From Erwinia typographi (GTDB taxonomy: Bacteria > Pseudomonadota > Gammaproteobacteria > Enterobacterales > Enterobacteriaceae): 64,000 nucleotides of DNA. The position numbers and the translations under genes are program-made. Position 1 is the first letter of the stretch; each line of letters starts with the position of its first letter. The stretch spans positions 100,334 to 164,333 of the forward strand of contig NZ_JRUQ01000037.1 in NCBI RefSeq assembly GCF_000773975.1, in the 5' to 3' direction. A model generated the notes under the pieces. That model saw only the letters and a list, made by a program, of their open reading frames with translations. It did no database searches and was not told the origin of the DNA. Positions 53,372 to 61,109 of the stretch are shown here, piece by piece.

Positions 53372-54493
53372 ATGGTGGCTGAACTGACCGCGCTACGCGA
53401 TCAAATTGATGAAGTTGATAAAGCGCTGCTCGATCTGCTGGCCAAACGTCTGCATCTCGTCGCTGAAGTTGGCGAGGTAAAGAGCCGTTATGGATTACCG
53501 ATTTATGTTCCAGAACGTGAAGCCTCAATGCTGGCTTCACGGCGCAAAGAGGCGGAACTGCTCGGCGTTCCCCCCGATCTGATTGAGGATGTTCTGCGCA
53601 GGCTGATGCGTGAATCATATTCGAGTGAAAACGATAAAGGGTTCAAAACGCTGAATCCCGACCTGCGTCCGGTGGTGATTGTCGGCGGTAAAGGCCAGAT
53701 GGGGCGGCTGTTTGAAAAGATGCTCACGCTTTCTGGCTATCAGGTAAAAATCCTTGATAAAGAGGACTGGTCGCAGGCGGACATCATGCTGGCCGATGCT
53801 GGCATGGTGATTATCAGCGTGCCTATTCATCTGACCGAACAGGTCATTGCTGAATTGCCGCCGCTGCCTGAGGACTGCATTCTGGTCGATCTGGCATCGG
53901 TGAAAAACAGCCCGCTTCAGGCGATGCTGGCTGCTCACAGCGGTCCGGTATTAGGGCTGCATCCAATGTTCGGTCCCGATAGCGGCAGCCTGGCTAAGCA
54001 GGTGGTGGTGTGGTGTGATGGCCGCCAGCCGGAAGCCTACCAGTGGCTGCTGGAGCAGATTCAGGTCTGGGGCGCGCGTTTACATCGGATCAGCGCGGTG
54101 GAGCACGATCAGAACATGGCCTTTATTCAGGCGCTGCGCCACTTTGCGACTTTCGCCTATGGCCTGCATCTGGCGGAAGAAAACGTGCAGCTTGAACAGC
54201 TGCTGGCGCTGTCTTCGCCGATCTACCGTCTGGAACTGGCGATGGTGGGCAGGCTGTTTGCCCAGGACCCGCAGCTGTATGCCGATATCATTATGTCTTC
54301 CGAAAGCAACCTGGCGCTGATTAAGCGCTACTATCAGCGATTTGGTGAAGCTATCAAGTTGCTGGAGCAGGGCGATAAGCAGGCGTTTATCGACAGCTTC
54401 CGTAAGGTCGAACACTGGTTTGGCGATTACGCCCAGCGCTTTATGCTGGAGAGCCGGACGCTGCTGCGTCAGGCAAACGACAGCCGCCAGTAA
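53372..54493 (+). CDS. tyrA: Bifunctional chorismate mutase/prephenate dehydrogenase TyrA
   Basis: A 373-residue two-domain enzyme for tyrosine synthesis. The AroQ-type chorismate mutase is residues 1 to about 90 ([19 protein letters not shown]). The NAD-dependent prephenate dehydrogenase begins with the Rossmann motif [12 protein letters not shown] near 102-112 and continues through [18 protein letters not shown] and [14 protein letters not shown]. Length equals E. coli TyrA. It is the second gene of the TyrR-controlled aroF-tyrA operon. Confidence 0.98.
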   Translation: MVAELTALRDQIDEVDKALLDLLAKRLHLVAEVGEVKSRYGLPIYVPEREASMLASRRKEAELLGVPPDLIEDVLRRLMRESYSSENDKGFKTLNPDLRPVVIVGGKGQMGRLFEKMLTLSGYQVKILDKEDWSQADIMLADAGMVIISVPIHLTEQVIAELPPLPEDCILVDLASVKNSPLQAMLAAHSGPVLGLHPMFGPDSGSLAKQVVVWCDGRQPEAYQWLLEQIQVWGARLHRISAVEHDQNMAFIQALRHFATFAYGLHLAEENVQLEQLLALSSPIYRLELAMVGRLFAQDPQLYADIIMSSESNLALIKRYYQRFGEAIKLLEQGDKQAFIDSFRKVEHWFGDYAQRFMLESRTLLRQANDSRQ

Positions 54494-54502
54494 CCATACT
54501 CT

Positions 54503-54523
54503 AAGGCCGGAAACGGCCTTTTT
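54503..54523 (+). terminator. Rho-independent terminator of aroF-tyrA
   Basis: Stem AAGGCCG (54503-54509) and CGGCCTT (54514-54520), GAAA loop, then TTTC. Confidence 0.88.
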
Positions 54524-54526
54524 CTT

Positions 54527-55243
54527 TTACTGACTAAATCCCGCTTCCTGAAACAGCTTTTGTGCCTGTGGCGACAGCAAAAAGTCGGCCAGTCGCGCGG
54601 CGTTTTCCGTGCAGCGGGCAAAGGCATAGTCTGCTTTTATCTGCCACGGCGAGGGAATACTAAGGCATACCGCGCTTCCCTCCGCCCTCAGCCGGGGCGC
54701 ATAGCTCTGATAGCCAATAAACATCTCCGCCTGGCCACTGTCCAGCAGCCACGCCGCTGCCAGCTTCCCCTCGGGAACCGCCGCACTTTGCGGGCCGCCG
54801 ACCAGCTTCAGGGCGCGCTGCTTCAATGCTTCACCCTGTGTTGGATGCGTCGCCTCAATCCGATCGAACAGCAGCCATGTATAGTCCCCGGAAGGATCGC
54901 TTAGCGGCGTTGAGGTGGCGAGGCGCAGGGAAGGATCGAGCAGCAGTTCCAGCCAGCTACGGTTTTCCGCCGCCAGCGCTGGCGTGACGCTGAGGCAAAG
55001 CTGATTATGAGTGAACACCGCCGTGGCCGAAGCCTTTCCGGTCTTTATCAGCGCTTGCGGATGCAGGGTATTGGCGGAAGCAAACAGATCGCAGTATTCG
55101 CCGTGCTTAATGCGCTGTAAAAGTAGCCCGGCAGGGCCAAAATCGGTTTGCACGCGCAGGCCGCTTTCCTGCTCAAATGCCCTCATCAGCTTCGGCCAGA
55201 CGACCCGCAGGCTCCCGGCCGCCAGCACTTTTAATGCATTCAT
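54527..55243 (-). CDS. ModA-like substrate-binding-fold protein without signal peptide
   Basis: A 238-residue type 2 periplasmic-binding-fold protein resembling molybdate/extracellular solute-binding ModA proteins. The start LKVLAAGSLRVVWPKLMRAFEQ, the YCDLFASANTLHPQALI and the TPLSDPSGDYTW segments are typical. The protein begins MNALKVLAAGSL directly with the first beta strand, so no signal peptide is present and no upstream in-frame start could add one because the preceding gene ends there. The start overlaps the upstream stop as TGATG, indicating coupling. No permease or ATPase gene is adjacent. It may be cytoplasmic or depend on an unusual export route. Confidence 0.75.
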   Translation of the reverse strand: MNALKVLAAGSLRVVWPKLMRAFEQESGLRVQTDFGPAGLLLQRIKHGEYCDLFASANTLHPQALIKTGKASATAVFTHNQLCLSVTPALAAENRSWLELLLDPSLRLATSTPLSDPSGDYTWLLFDRIEATHPTQGEALKQRALKLVGGPQSAAVPEGKLAAAWLLDSGQAEMFIGYQSYAPRLRAEGSAVCLSIPSPWQIKADYAFARCTENAARLADFLLSPQAQKLFQEAGFSQ

Positions 55244-56295
55244 CAGTTATTGCCAGCGTAGTGGGTGCGGTAAAAACGCTGATACCAGCTGTCTGCCCTT
55301 GTTTGCATGTCCACGTCGCTGAATTTCTCAGGATAAAGCTTTTTCGCCATCCACAGTTCGCCCAGCGCCAGCGCTTCAGGCATGGGATAGCCCCAGGCCT
55401 TGGCATATTCAGGCATCAGATAGACGCGATGGTTTTTAACCGCGTCGACCGCCTGCCAGGCGGGCTGCTGATTAATTTCATCAATCACCTTCGGATAGCG
55501 GTCCTGCACAAAAATGACCTGAGGGTTCCAGGCAATAATTTGCTCCATCGACACCTGCTTATAGCCTTTCACCGTTGCTGCCGCCACGTTTAGCGCACCG
55601 GCATGGGACATCATCAGCCCGGTATATTTTCCTGAGCCGTAAGTCGTCAGGTCAGGATTGGCCATATAGGCGCGAATCCTTCGATCGGCAGGAATACCTT
55701 TGAGGCGCTCTGCCGTTTGCTGACGTTCTTCAAAGGTGGCTTTAATCAGCGCTTTCGCCTGCTGCTGATGATTAACCACCTCGCCGATTAGCTCGATCCC
55801 GTCTTTAAGTCCCTGGTTATAAGCCCGATCTTCATCCTGTAATTCAGGATTCAGCTTGCCCTGCTGTTTCTCATCGCCGCTACGCAGGGAGATGGCAATC
55901 ACCGCAATACCCAGCTTCTGGATCTGCTCGATCATCTCTGTGGGCGCGTAGTTGGTGACAAAAACCACCTGTGGATGAAGGGCGACCAGCTTCTCCAGAT
56001 CCACATGGGTTAAATCACCGAGCGCGGGAATACTGGCAAGCTGTGGCACAAGGCGTGCGTAGCCATCTCCCAACTGCTGTTTCCAGTTGCCAAGAATGCC
56101 GACCATGGTGCTGGTGGCGTCCAGCTGGACCAGCAGATTAAGCGTCTGGTGCTGTAAAACCACTACGCGGTCAACGCGATCGGGGATTGTGACCTGACGG
56201 CCAAGCTGATCGGTAACCTCACGAGCAGCCTGGGAGCAGAAGGGGAGAAGACCGAGTAAGACGGTGAGAGCAGAAACCCTGAAAATGTGCGGCAT
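55243..56295 (-). CDS. Class III (BtuF/FhuD/MolA-type) substrate-binding protein
   Basis: A 350-residue periplasmic binding protein of the helical-backbone class that handles Fe-siderophores, B12, haem or oxyanions. A clear signal peptide is present (RVSALTVLLGLLPFCSQA, cut before AREVTDQLGR). Family segments are REVTDQLGRQVTIPDRVDRVVV and VDLEKLVALHPQVVFV in the N-lobe and QVSMEQIIAWNPQVIFVQD in the C-lobe. Its permease and ATPase are not in the window. The length and pairing with a ModA-like protein invite comparison with MolA-type molybdate-binding proteins, but an iron-chelate ligand is equally possible. Confidence 0.82.
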   Translation of the reverse strand: MPHIFRVSALTVLLGLLPFCSQAAREVTDQLGRQVTIPDRVDRVVVLQHQTLNLLVQLDATSTMVGILGNWKQQLGDGYARLVPQLASIPALGDLTHVDLEKLVALHPQVVFVTNYAPTEMIEQIQKLGIAVIAISLRSGDEKQQGKLNPELQDEDRAYNQGLKDGIELIGEVVNHQQQAKALIKATFEERQQTAERLKGIPADRRIRAYMANPDLTTYGSGKYTGLMMSHAGALNVAAATVKGYKQVSMEQIIAWNPQVIFVQDRYPKVIDEINQQPAWQAVDAVKNHRVYLMPEYAKAWGYPMPEALALGELWMAKKLYPEKFSDVDMQTRADSWYQRFYRTHYAGNN

Positions 56296-56373
56296 GGTAT
56301 ATCCCTGAATAGCGTTATGTACGCAATGATATAGCGTCAGGCTTCAGGGTGTAAATGATTCAGCGCAAAGAAG

Positions 56374-56399
56374 CATCAGCCGCCGCAAGACGGCTGATG
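56374..56399 (-). terminator. Hairpin after pheA
   Basis: CATCAGCCG (56374-56382) pairs with CGGCTGATG (56391-56399), just downstream of the pheA stop on the minus strand. The T-content after the stem is modest. Confidence 0.65.
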
Positions 56400-56407
56400 G
56401 CTCAGGG

Positions 56408-57568
56408 CTATTCCGGTTCGACAGGAACGACGTTTTCGCTGGGATAGCAGCCAAGTACCTTCAGCGATCGGGTAATAGGGGACAGTTCTGCGAGCGCTTG
56501 CTGAACCTCATTGGATCGCAGGTTGCCCTGGAAATCGATATAAAACATCTCTTCCCACGGGTTGCCATTAATCGGACGCGACTCAAGCTTACTCATCACC
56601 AGGTTGTGCTTACGTAGCACCAGCAGCGCTTCTACCAGCGCCCCCGCCTGTTGACCCGTTGCCATAATCAGCGTGGTCTTAGCCGGCACCTGTGGCGTTA
56701 CGTCAACCGGCTTGCGGGCAAGAATGATAAAGCGGGTGATATTTTGCTTCTGATTGGCCAGGTTGCGTTCCAGCACCTGAAGGCCATAAAGCGCGCCGCC
56801 CGCTTCACTCCCAATGGCGGCCACTTCAGGTGAGTTCATCGCGGCGACTTTTTCCATAGCGGCCGCAGTGCTTTCGGTGTACTCAATTTTCCAGTGCGGG
56901 TAGCGGTTGATAAACTGGCTACACTGCTGGAACGGCTGTGGATGGCTGTAGACCGTTTTGATTTGCTGTAGATCGGTGTGACCATTGACCAAAACGCAGT
57001 GATCGATCGGGATCGTCATCTCACCGACGATGGAGAGACTGGTCTGTTGCAACAGATCGTAGACGTCGTTTATCGAGCCGGAACTGGTATTTTCAATTGG
57101 CAGAACCGCATAGTCAGCCTGACCTGTTTCCACCTGAGTGAAGATGTCGTGGAACTTCAGGCAGCCGCTTTCAATAAAAGTATCGAAATGACGGGCAGCA
57201 TAATGGCGGGCAGCCAGGTGAGAATAAGAGCCTTTCGGACCGAGGAAGGCGATACGAGCCGAGAGCGCCGTGGTGTTATTCAGATGCTTTTGCAGCAGCG
57301 CCTGCTGAGTCAGCACCGAGTCTTCAATAATGAGCTGAAACAGACGCGTAATGTAGTGCGCGTCCAGCTTGTGGCCTTTGCCCAGGGTGATCAGATGCTC
57401 CAGTAGATCCCGCTCGCGATCGATGTCGCGGATCGGGCGGTGGGTGGCCATTTTCGCCGTTGCAACCTCAACTGCCAGCGCCCGACGTTGGGCAAGTAAA
57501 TTCAGCAGTTGTTCATCCAGCGCGCTGATTTTATCGCGCAGGCCCAGCAGGGGATTCTCAGGGGTCAT
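56408..57568 (-). CDS. pheA: Bifunctional chorismate mutase/prephenate dehydratase PheA
   Basis: A 386-residue enzyme for phenylalanine synthesis, the same length as in E. coli. The AroQ chorismate mutase is residues 1 to about 95 ([20 protein letters not shown]). The dehydratase domain has [32 protein letters not shown] and the catalytic threonine in [14 protein letters not shown]. The C-terminal ACT regulatory domain binds phenylalanine, with [10 protein letters not shown] and the ESRP motif ([17 protein letters not shown]). It is controlled by the pheL attenuator upstream. Confidence 0.98.
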   Translation of the reverse strand: MTPENPLLGLRDKISALDEQLLNLLAQRRALAVEVATAKMATHRPIRDIDRERDLLEHLITLGKGHKLDAHYITRLFQLIIEDSVLTQQALLQKHLNNTTALSARIAFLGPKGSYSHLAARHYAARHFDTFIESGCLKFHDIFTQVETGQADYAVLPIENTSSGSINDVYDLLQQTSLSIVGEMTIPIDHCVLVNGHTDLQQIKTVYSHPQPFQQCSQFINRYPHWKIEYTESTAAAMEKVAAMNSPEVAAIGSEAGGALYGLQVLERNLANQKQNITRFIILARKPVDVTPQVPAKTTLIMATGQQAGALVEALLVLRKHNLVMSKLESRPINGNPWEEMFYIDFQGNLRSNEVQQALAELSPITRSLKVLGCYPSENVVPVEPE

Positions 57569-57591
57569 AATGCTACCTGTCAGATGTTCAT

Positions 57592-57618
57592 AAAAAAAAA
57601 GCCTCCCGTTTGGGAGGC
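57592..57618 (-). terminator. pheA attenuator terminator
   Basis: On the minus strand GCCTCCC pairs with GGGAGGC (57618-57601) around an AAAC loop and is followed by nine T (57600-57592), just before pheA. It should form when PheL is translated without stalling. Confidence 0.93.
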
Positions 57619-57668
57619 TTTATAGTTCGTCTTCGCATTCTTTCTTACACGACGAATTGCCTCCCAGT

Positions 57669-57716
57669 CAGGGGAAGGTAAAAAAGAATGCGAAGAAGAA
57701 CGGCAGTTTTTTCATT
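57669..57716 (-). CDS. pheL: pheA operon leader peptide PheL
   Basis: A 15-codon ORF encoding MKKLPFFFAFFFTFP, with seven phenylalanines. It is almost the E. coli PheL sequence. Ribosome stalling at the Phe codons under low charged tRNA-Phe lets the antiterminator form and allows pheA transcription. The peptide has no other known function. Confidence 0.96.
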
Positions 57717-57742
57717 GTGGTATCCAGAACCAGCGAGTGTTT

Positions 57743-57772
57743 AAAGTAACCGCTGCAATTTCTCTCTGTCAA
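57743..57772 (-). promoter_or_regulatory. pheL-pheA promoter
   Basis: On the minus strand TTGACA (57772-57767) and TACTTT (57748-57743) with an 18-base spacer, 27 bases upstream of the pheL ATG. The -10 is weak, so the exact hexamer is uncertain. Confidence 0.65.
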
Positions 57773-57773
57773 T

Positions 57774-57796
57774 AAAAAACGCGCCCTGAGGCGCGT
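57774..57796 (-). terminator. Rho-independent terminator of raiA
   Basis: On the minus strand ACGCGCC and GGCGCGT form a seven-base stem with a TCAG loop, followed by TTTTTT. It lies 18 bases past the raiA stop and overlaps the -35 area of pheL. Confidence 0.9.
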
Positions 57797-57813
57797 TATC
57801 TCCCTTTTAACGT

Positions 57814-58146
57814 TTATTCCTGATCGACGACGCTCAGGTCTTTTACGCTGGCGTTGGCGCGGCGGGCTTCGCCTTTATGCTGAACCTTGTTCAGCTGACG
57901 CTCCAGCTTGACGATCAGATCATTGATAGCCGTATACATATCATCATGCTTCGCGCTGGCGACCAGCGGGCCATTAGGCGTATTGATGGTGGCATCAGCG
58001 ACAAATTCCTTCGGCTCCTTTGAAAGAACGATATGGGGTTTTATCAGGTCAGTTTGCCATTTTTCGAGCTTGGCCAGACGGTCTTCGACATGTTGGCGGA
58101 TAGCCGGAGTAATTTCCATGTGCTTGCTGGTAATGTTCAGAACCAT
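57814..58146 (-). CDS. raiA: Ribosome-associated inhibitor RaiA
   Basis: A 110-residue cold-shock and stationary-phase factor (protein Y, YfiA) that binds the 30S A and P sites and keeps 70S ribosomes inactive without dimerising them. The sequence [20 protein letters not shown] and [20 protein letters not shown] are diagnostic. The start at 58146 gives [10 protein letters not shown]; the open frame continues to 58239, but no support exists for that extension. Slightly shorter than E. coli RaiA (113), lacking part of the acidic tail. Confidence 0.96.
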   Translation of the reverse strand: MVLNITSKHMEITPAIRQHVEDRLAKLEKWQTDLIKPHIVLSKEPKEFVADATINTPNGPLVASAKHDDMYTAINDLIVKLERQLNKVQHKGEARRANASVKDLSVVDQE

Positions 58147-58372
58147 AGTGCTTACCTCTCTGTCATTTCCGTCGAATGTGGGTCCAGCATACCTTGAAAA
58201 AGGGCCTGATGGGTGATCGAAATCACGTTTTTTTGTCACTTTTTGTCAAGGGTAAAAAATCTGTGAGATGGGGTGATAATTGCTCAGCGAGGGGTTGTCT
58301 GGCGGCATTTTAGCGGGCATGATTGACAGGTTAACCCGCAAGAGAAACCGCCAGCGTGGCGCGACTTCGGGC

Positions 58373-58402
58373 AAAAAAAATGGCAGCCACCGGCTGCCAT
58401 TT
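58373..58402. terminator. bamD terminator hairpin
   Basis: AATGGCAGCC (58379-58388) pairs with GGCTGCCATT (58392-58401). On the minus strand it is followed by eight T, so it terminates bamD; the plus side also ends in T. Confidence 0.92.
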
Positions 58403-58416
58403 TTCATGTACAACGC

Positions 58417-59148
58417 TTAAGCCTTATTGATTGCAATCAGGCTGGCGACTTTGTCCGCTTCCGCAGTGAGCTGCAGCTGACGGTAGGCATTTTCCATCAG
58501 CGGCAGCGCGGTGCGGGTTGCCTGCGTATCTGGATAATCTTTCATCATTTGCTCAACACGGTTAACTACTGCAACATAAGCCCCGCGCTTCGTGTAGAAT
58601 TGAGCAACGGATAACTCATATTTCGCCAGACGATCTTTCAGATACACCAGACGTTTTCTTGCGTCGGTGGCGTACTGACTGTTCGGATAACCGCGCAGCA
58701 GCTGAGAGAAGTCATGGAAGGCGTCACGCGCATGCGTAGGATCGCGGTCAGAGCGGTCGATGCCGAAGAAGCCCTGCAGTGCGCTATCGTCCAGCGCCAT
58801 ATCCGTCAGACCACGCATATAAATCACGTAATCAATATTCGGGTGGGTTGGATTCAGACGCATGAAGCGGTCAATTGCGGCCTGCGCCAGCGGCAAATCG
58901 GCATTTTTGTAATAAGCGTAGATCAGGTCTAGCTGAACTTGCTGGGAGTAAGGGCCGAACGGGTAGCGGTTATCAAGCGCTTCCAGTTGCGTTATTGCTC
59001 CTTTAAAGTTACCGTCCTGCAGTTTTTGCTGGGCTGTGGCATAGATGACCGAAGGCGGATTGTCGGGCACCGTTTCCTTCGAGCCGGAACAACCAGCTAA
59101 TGCCAGGCTCAACGTGGCTGCAGCCACCAGATATTTCATACGCGTCAT
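58417..59148 (-). CDS. bamD: Outer membrane protein assembly factor BamD
   Basis: A 243-residue essential lipoprotein of the BAM complex (yfiO), with BamA the core of beta-barrel insertion. The signal peptide ends in the lipobox LAGC, giving lipidated Cys20. Five TPR-like repeats follow, with [39 protein letters not shown] and [20 protein letters not shown] as examples. Length matches E. coli (245). Divergent from rluD. Confidence 0.97.
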   Translation of the reverse strand: MTRMKYLVAAATLSLALAGCSGSKETVPDNPPSVIYATAQQKLQDGNFKGAITQLEALDNRYPFGPYSQQVQLDLIYAYYKNADLPLAQAAIDRFMRLNPTHPNIDYVIYMRGLTDMALDDSALQGFFGIDRSDRDPTHARDAFHDFSQLLRGYPNSQYATDARKRLVYLKDRLAKYELSVAQFYTKRGAYVAVVNRVEQMMKDYPDTQATRTALPLMENAYRQLQLTAEADKVASLIAINKA

Positions 59149-59278
59149 GACGATTTGATTATCCTCAGAGTGTTATTCAGGAAGCTGTCCGTGTAGCTCC
59201 CGATAGTGACCAGGTACAATAGCACATTATATTAAACGGCATCGCCGTGAAAACCCAACGTTAACGAAGAAGCTGTTT

Positions 59279-60256
59279 ATGGCACAACAAGTAAAACTCA
59301 ACGCAACGGTATCCGAATCGCAACTCGGACAACGCTTAGATCAGGCTTTGGCCGAATTGTTCCCTGATTATTCTCGATCTCGCATAAAAGAGTGGATTCT
59401 CGACCGTCGCGTCGCCGTTAATGGCGTAATCATCGATAAACCAAAAGAAAAAGTGCTTGGCAGCGAACAAATCGCTATTGATGCGGAAATTGAAGAGGAA
59501 GCCCGCTGGGAAGCGCAGGACATTGCTCTGGACATCGTCTATGAAGATGACGATATCCTGGTGATCAACAAACCCCGCGGTTTGGTGGTGCATCCCGGCG
59601 CAGGCAATCCTGACGGGACGGTGCTGAATGCGCTGTTGCATTACTTCCCCGCAATTTCAGACGTGCCGCGTGCGGGTATCGTTCATCGCCTTGATAAAGA
59701 CACCACCGGCCTGATGGTGGTGGCAAAAACGGTTCCAGCCCAAACGCACCTGGTGGAATCTTTGCAGCTAAGAGAGATTACCCGTGAGTATGAAGCGGTA
59801 GCCATTGGCAGAATGACGGCAGGCGGGACGGTAGACGAACCTATCAGCCGCCACTCTACTAAGCGCACCCATATGGCAGTTCATCCGATGGGCAAGCCGG
59901 CCACTACCCATTATCGCATCATGGAACACTTCCGTGCCCATACGCGGATGCGTCTGCGCCTTGAAACGGGTCGCACTCACCAGATTCGCGTGCATATGTC
60001 GCACATCAGCCACCCGCTGGTGGGCGATCCTTTATACGGCGGCCGTCCTCGTCCGCCTAAAGGGGCATCGGAAGCGTTTATCGCCACGCTGCGCAAATTT
60101 GATCGCCAGGCCCTGCATGCCACCATGCTTCGCCTGTATCATCCGATTAGCGGCATTGAAATGGAATGGCACGCGCCTCTGCCGCAGGATATGGTGGAGT
60201 TAATCGCCGCCATGAAAGCGGATACTGAAGAGTTTAAGGATCAGCTGGACTGGTAA
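59279..60256 (+). CDS. rluD: 23S rRNA pseudouridine synthase RluD
   Basis: A 325-residue enzyme that forms pseudouridines 1911, 1915 and 1917 in helix 69 of 23S rRNA. An N-terminal S4 domain (residues about 18-75) precedes the catalytic RluA-type domain with Asp139 in HRLDKDTTG. The RTHQIRVHMSHI motif is intact. Its stop overlaps the next ATG (TAATG). Length is that of E. coli RluD (326). Confidence 0.97.
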   Translation: MAQQVKLNATVSESQLGQRLDQALAELFPDYSRSRIKEWILDRRVAVNGVIIDKPKEKVLGSEQIAIDAEIEEEARWEAQDIALDIVYEDDDILVINKPRGLVVHPGAGNPDGTVLNALLHYFPAISDVPRAGIVHRLDKDTTGLMVVAKTVPAQTHLVESLQLREITREYEAVAIGRMTAGGTVDEPISRHSTKRTHMAVHPMGKPATTHYRIMEHFRAHTRMRLRLETGRTHQIRVHMSHISHPLVGDPLYGGRPRPPKGASEAFIATLRKFDRQALHATMLRLYHPISGIEMEWHAPLPQDMVELIAAMKADTEEFKDQLDW

Positions 60257-60984
60257 TGAGCCTGATTAAGCCCGACTGGACGCCGCCTGCTAACGTGCGG
60301 GCATACAGCTCGACGCGAGCGGGCGGCGTTAGCCTCTCGCCCTGGGATTCACTGAATCTCGGGGCGCACGTTGGCGATGATCCTCGGCATGTGCAGGCCA
60401 ACCGGCAGCGCCTGGCTGAGCTTGGCGGTCTGCCTTCCCCGCCAGTCTGGCTGGAGCAGGTACATGGTAGCGAAGTGCTCCAGCTGACCGGCGATGAGCC
60501 TTCTTCCTTGCGTGCGGATGCGGTTTATACCCGCCAGCGGGGGATACCCTGCGCGGTGATGACCGCGGACTGCCTGCCGGTGCTTTTTTGTTCGGCGGAT
60601 GGCAGGGAAGTGGCAGCGGCCCATGCTGGGTGGCGAGGGCTTTGTCAGGGGGTTTTAGAGGCGACGCTGGCTACTTTTCTGGCGCCTCCTCAGGAGATCA
60701 TCGCCTGGCTCGGTCCCGCGATTGGGCCAGCGGTTTTCGAGGTGGGGCCGGAGGTCCGCGAGGCCTTTTTAGCGCAAAATTTGCACACTGATGCCGCTTT
60801 CCGTGCCGTCGGCGAAAAATATTATGCCGACATTTGGCTGCTCGCCCGGGAGCGCCTGGCCTGCAGCGGAGTGCGCCACATCACGGGTGGTGGCCTGTGT
60901 ACCGCCTCAGAACCGGCTGAATTTTTCTCCTTCCGACGCGATGGCGTCACCGGTCGTATGGCAAGTTTGATCTGGCTGATATAA
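60256..60984 (+). CDS. pgeF: Laccase-domain protein PgeF/YfiH
   Basis: A 242-residue protein of the multicopper-oxidase-like DUF152 family. E. coli YfiH has been described as a peptidoglycan editing factor that avoids L-Ser incorporation in place of L-Ala, and family members also act as purine nucleoside phosphorylases. Metal-binding residues lie in VWLEQVHGSEV, AVMTADCLPVLF and AAAHAGWRGLCQGV. It is translationally coupled to rluD by a one-base overlap, as in E. coli. Confidence 0.94.
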   Translation: MSLIKPDWTPPANVRAYSSTRAGGVSLSPWDSLNLGAHVGDDPRHVQANRQRLAELGGLPSPPVWLEQVHGSEVLQLTGDEPSSLRADAVYTRQRGIPCAVMTADCLPVLFCSADGREVAAAHAGWRGLCQGVLEATLATFLAPPQEIIAWLGPAIGPAVFEVGPEVREAFLAQNLHTDAAFRAVGEKYYADIWLLARERLACSGVRHITGGGLCTASEPAEFFSFRRDGVTGRMASLIWLI

Positions 60985-61045
60985 CCTAGCGCCATAAGAC
61001 GGTCCAGAATGATGTATTTTTCGCCAATATATTTGGGTCATTAAA

Positions 61046-61073
61046 CTTGAAAATTTGAGGGATGACCTCATTT
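61046..61073 (+). promoter_or_regulatory. Sigma-32 promoter of clpB
   Basis: CTTGAAA (61046-61052) and CCTCATTT (61066-61073) with a 13-base spacer, matching the heat-shock consensus CTTGAAA/CCCCATNT, 36 bases upstream of the clpB ATG. Confidence 0.9.
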
Positions 61074-61109
61074 AATCTCCAGTAGCAATTTGACCTGAAT
61101 GGGGGAATT

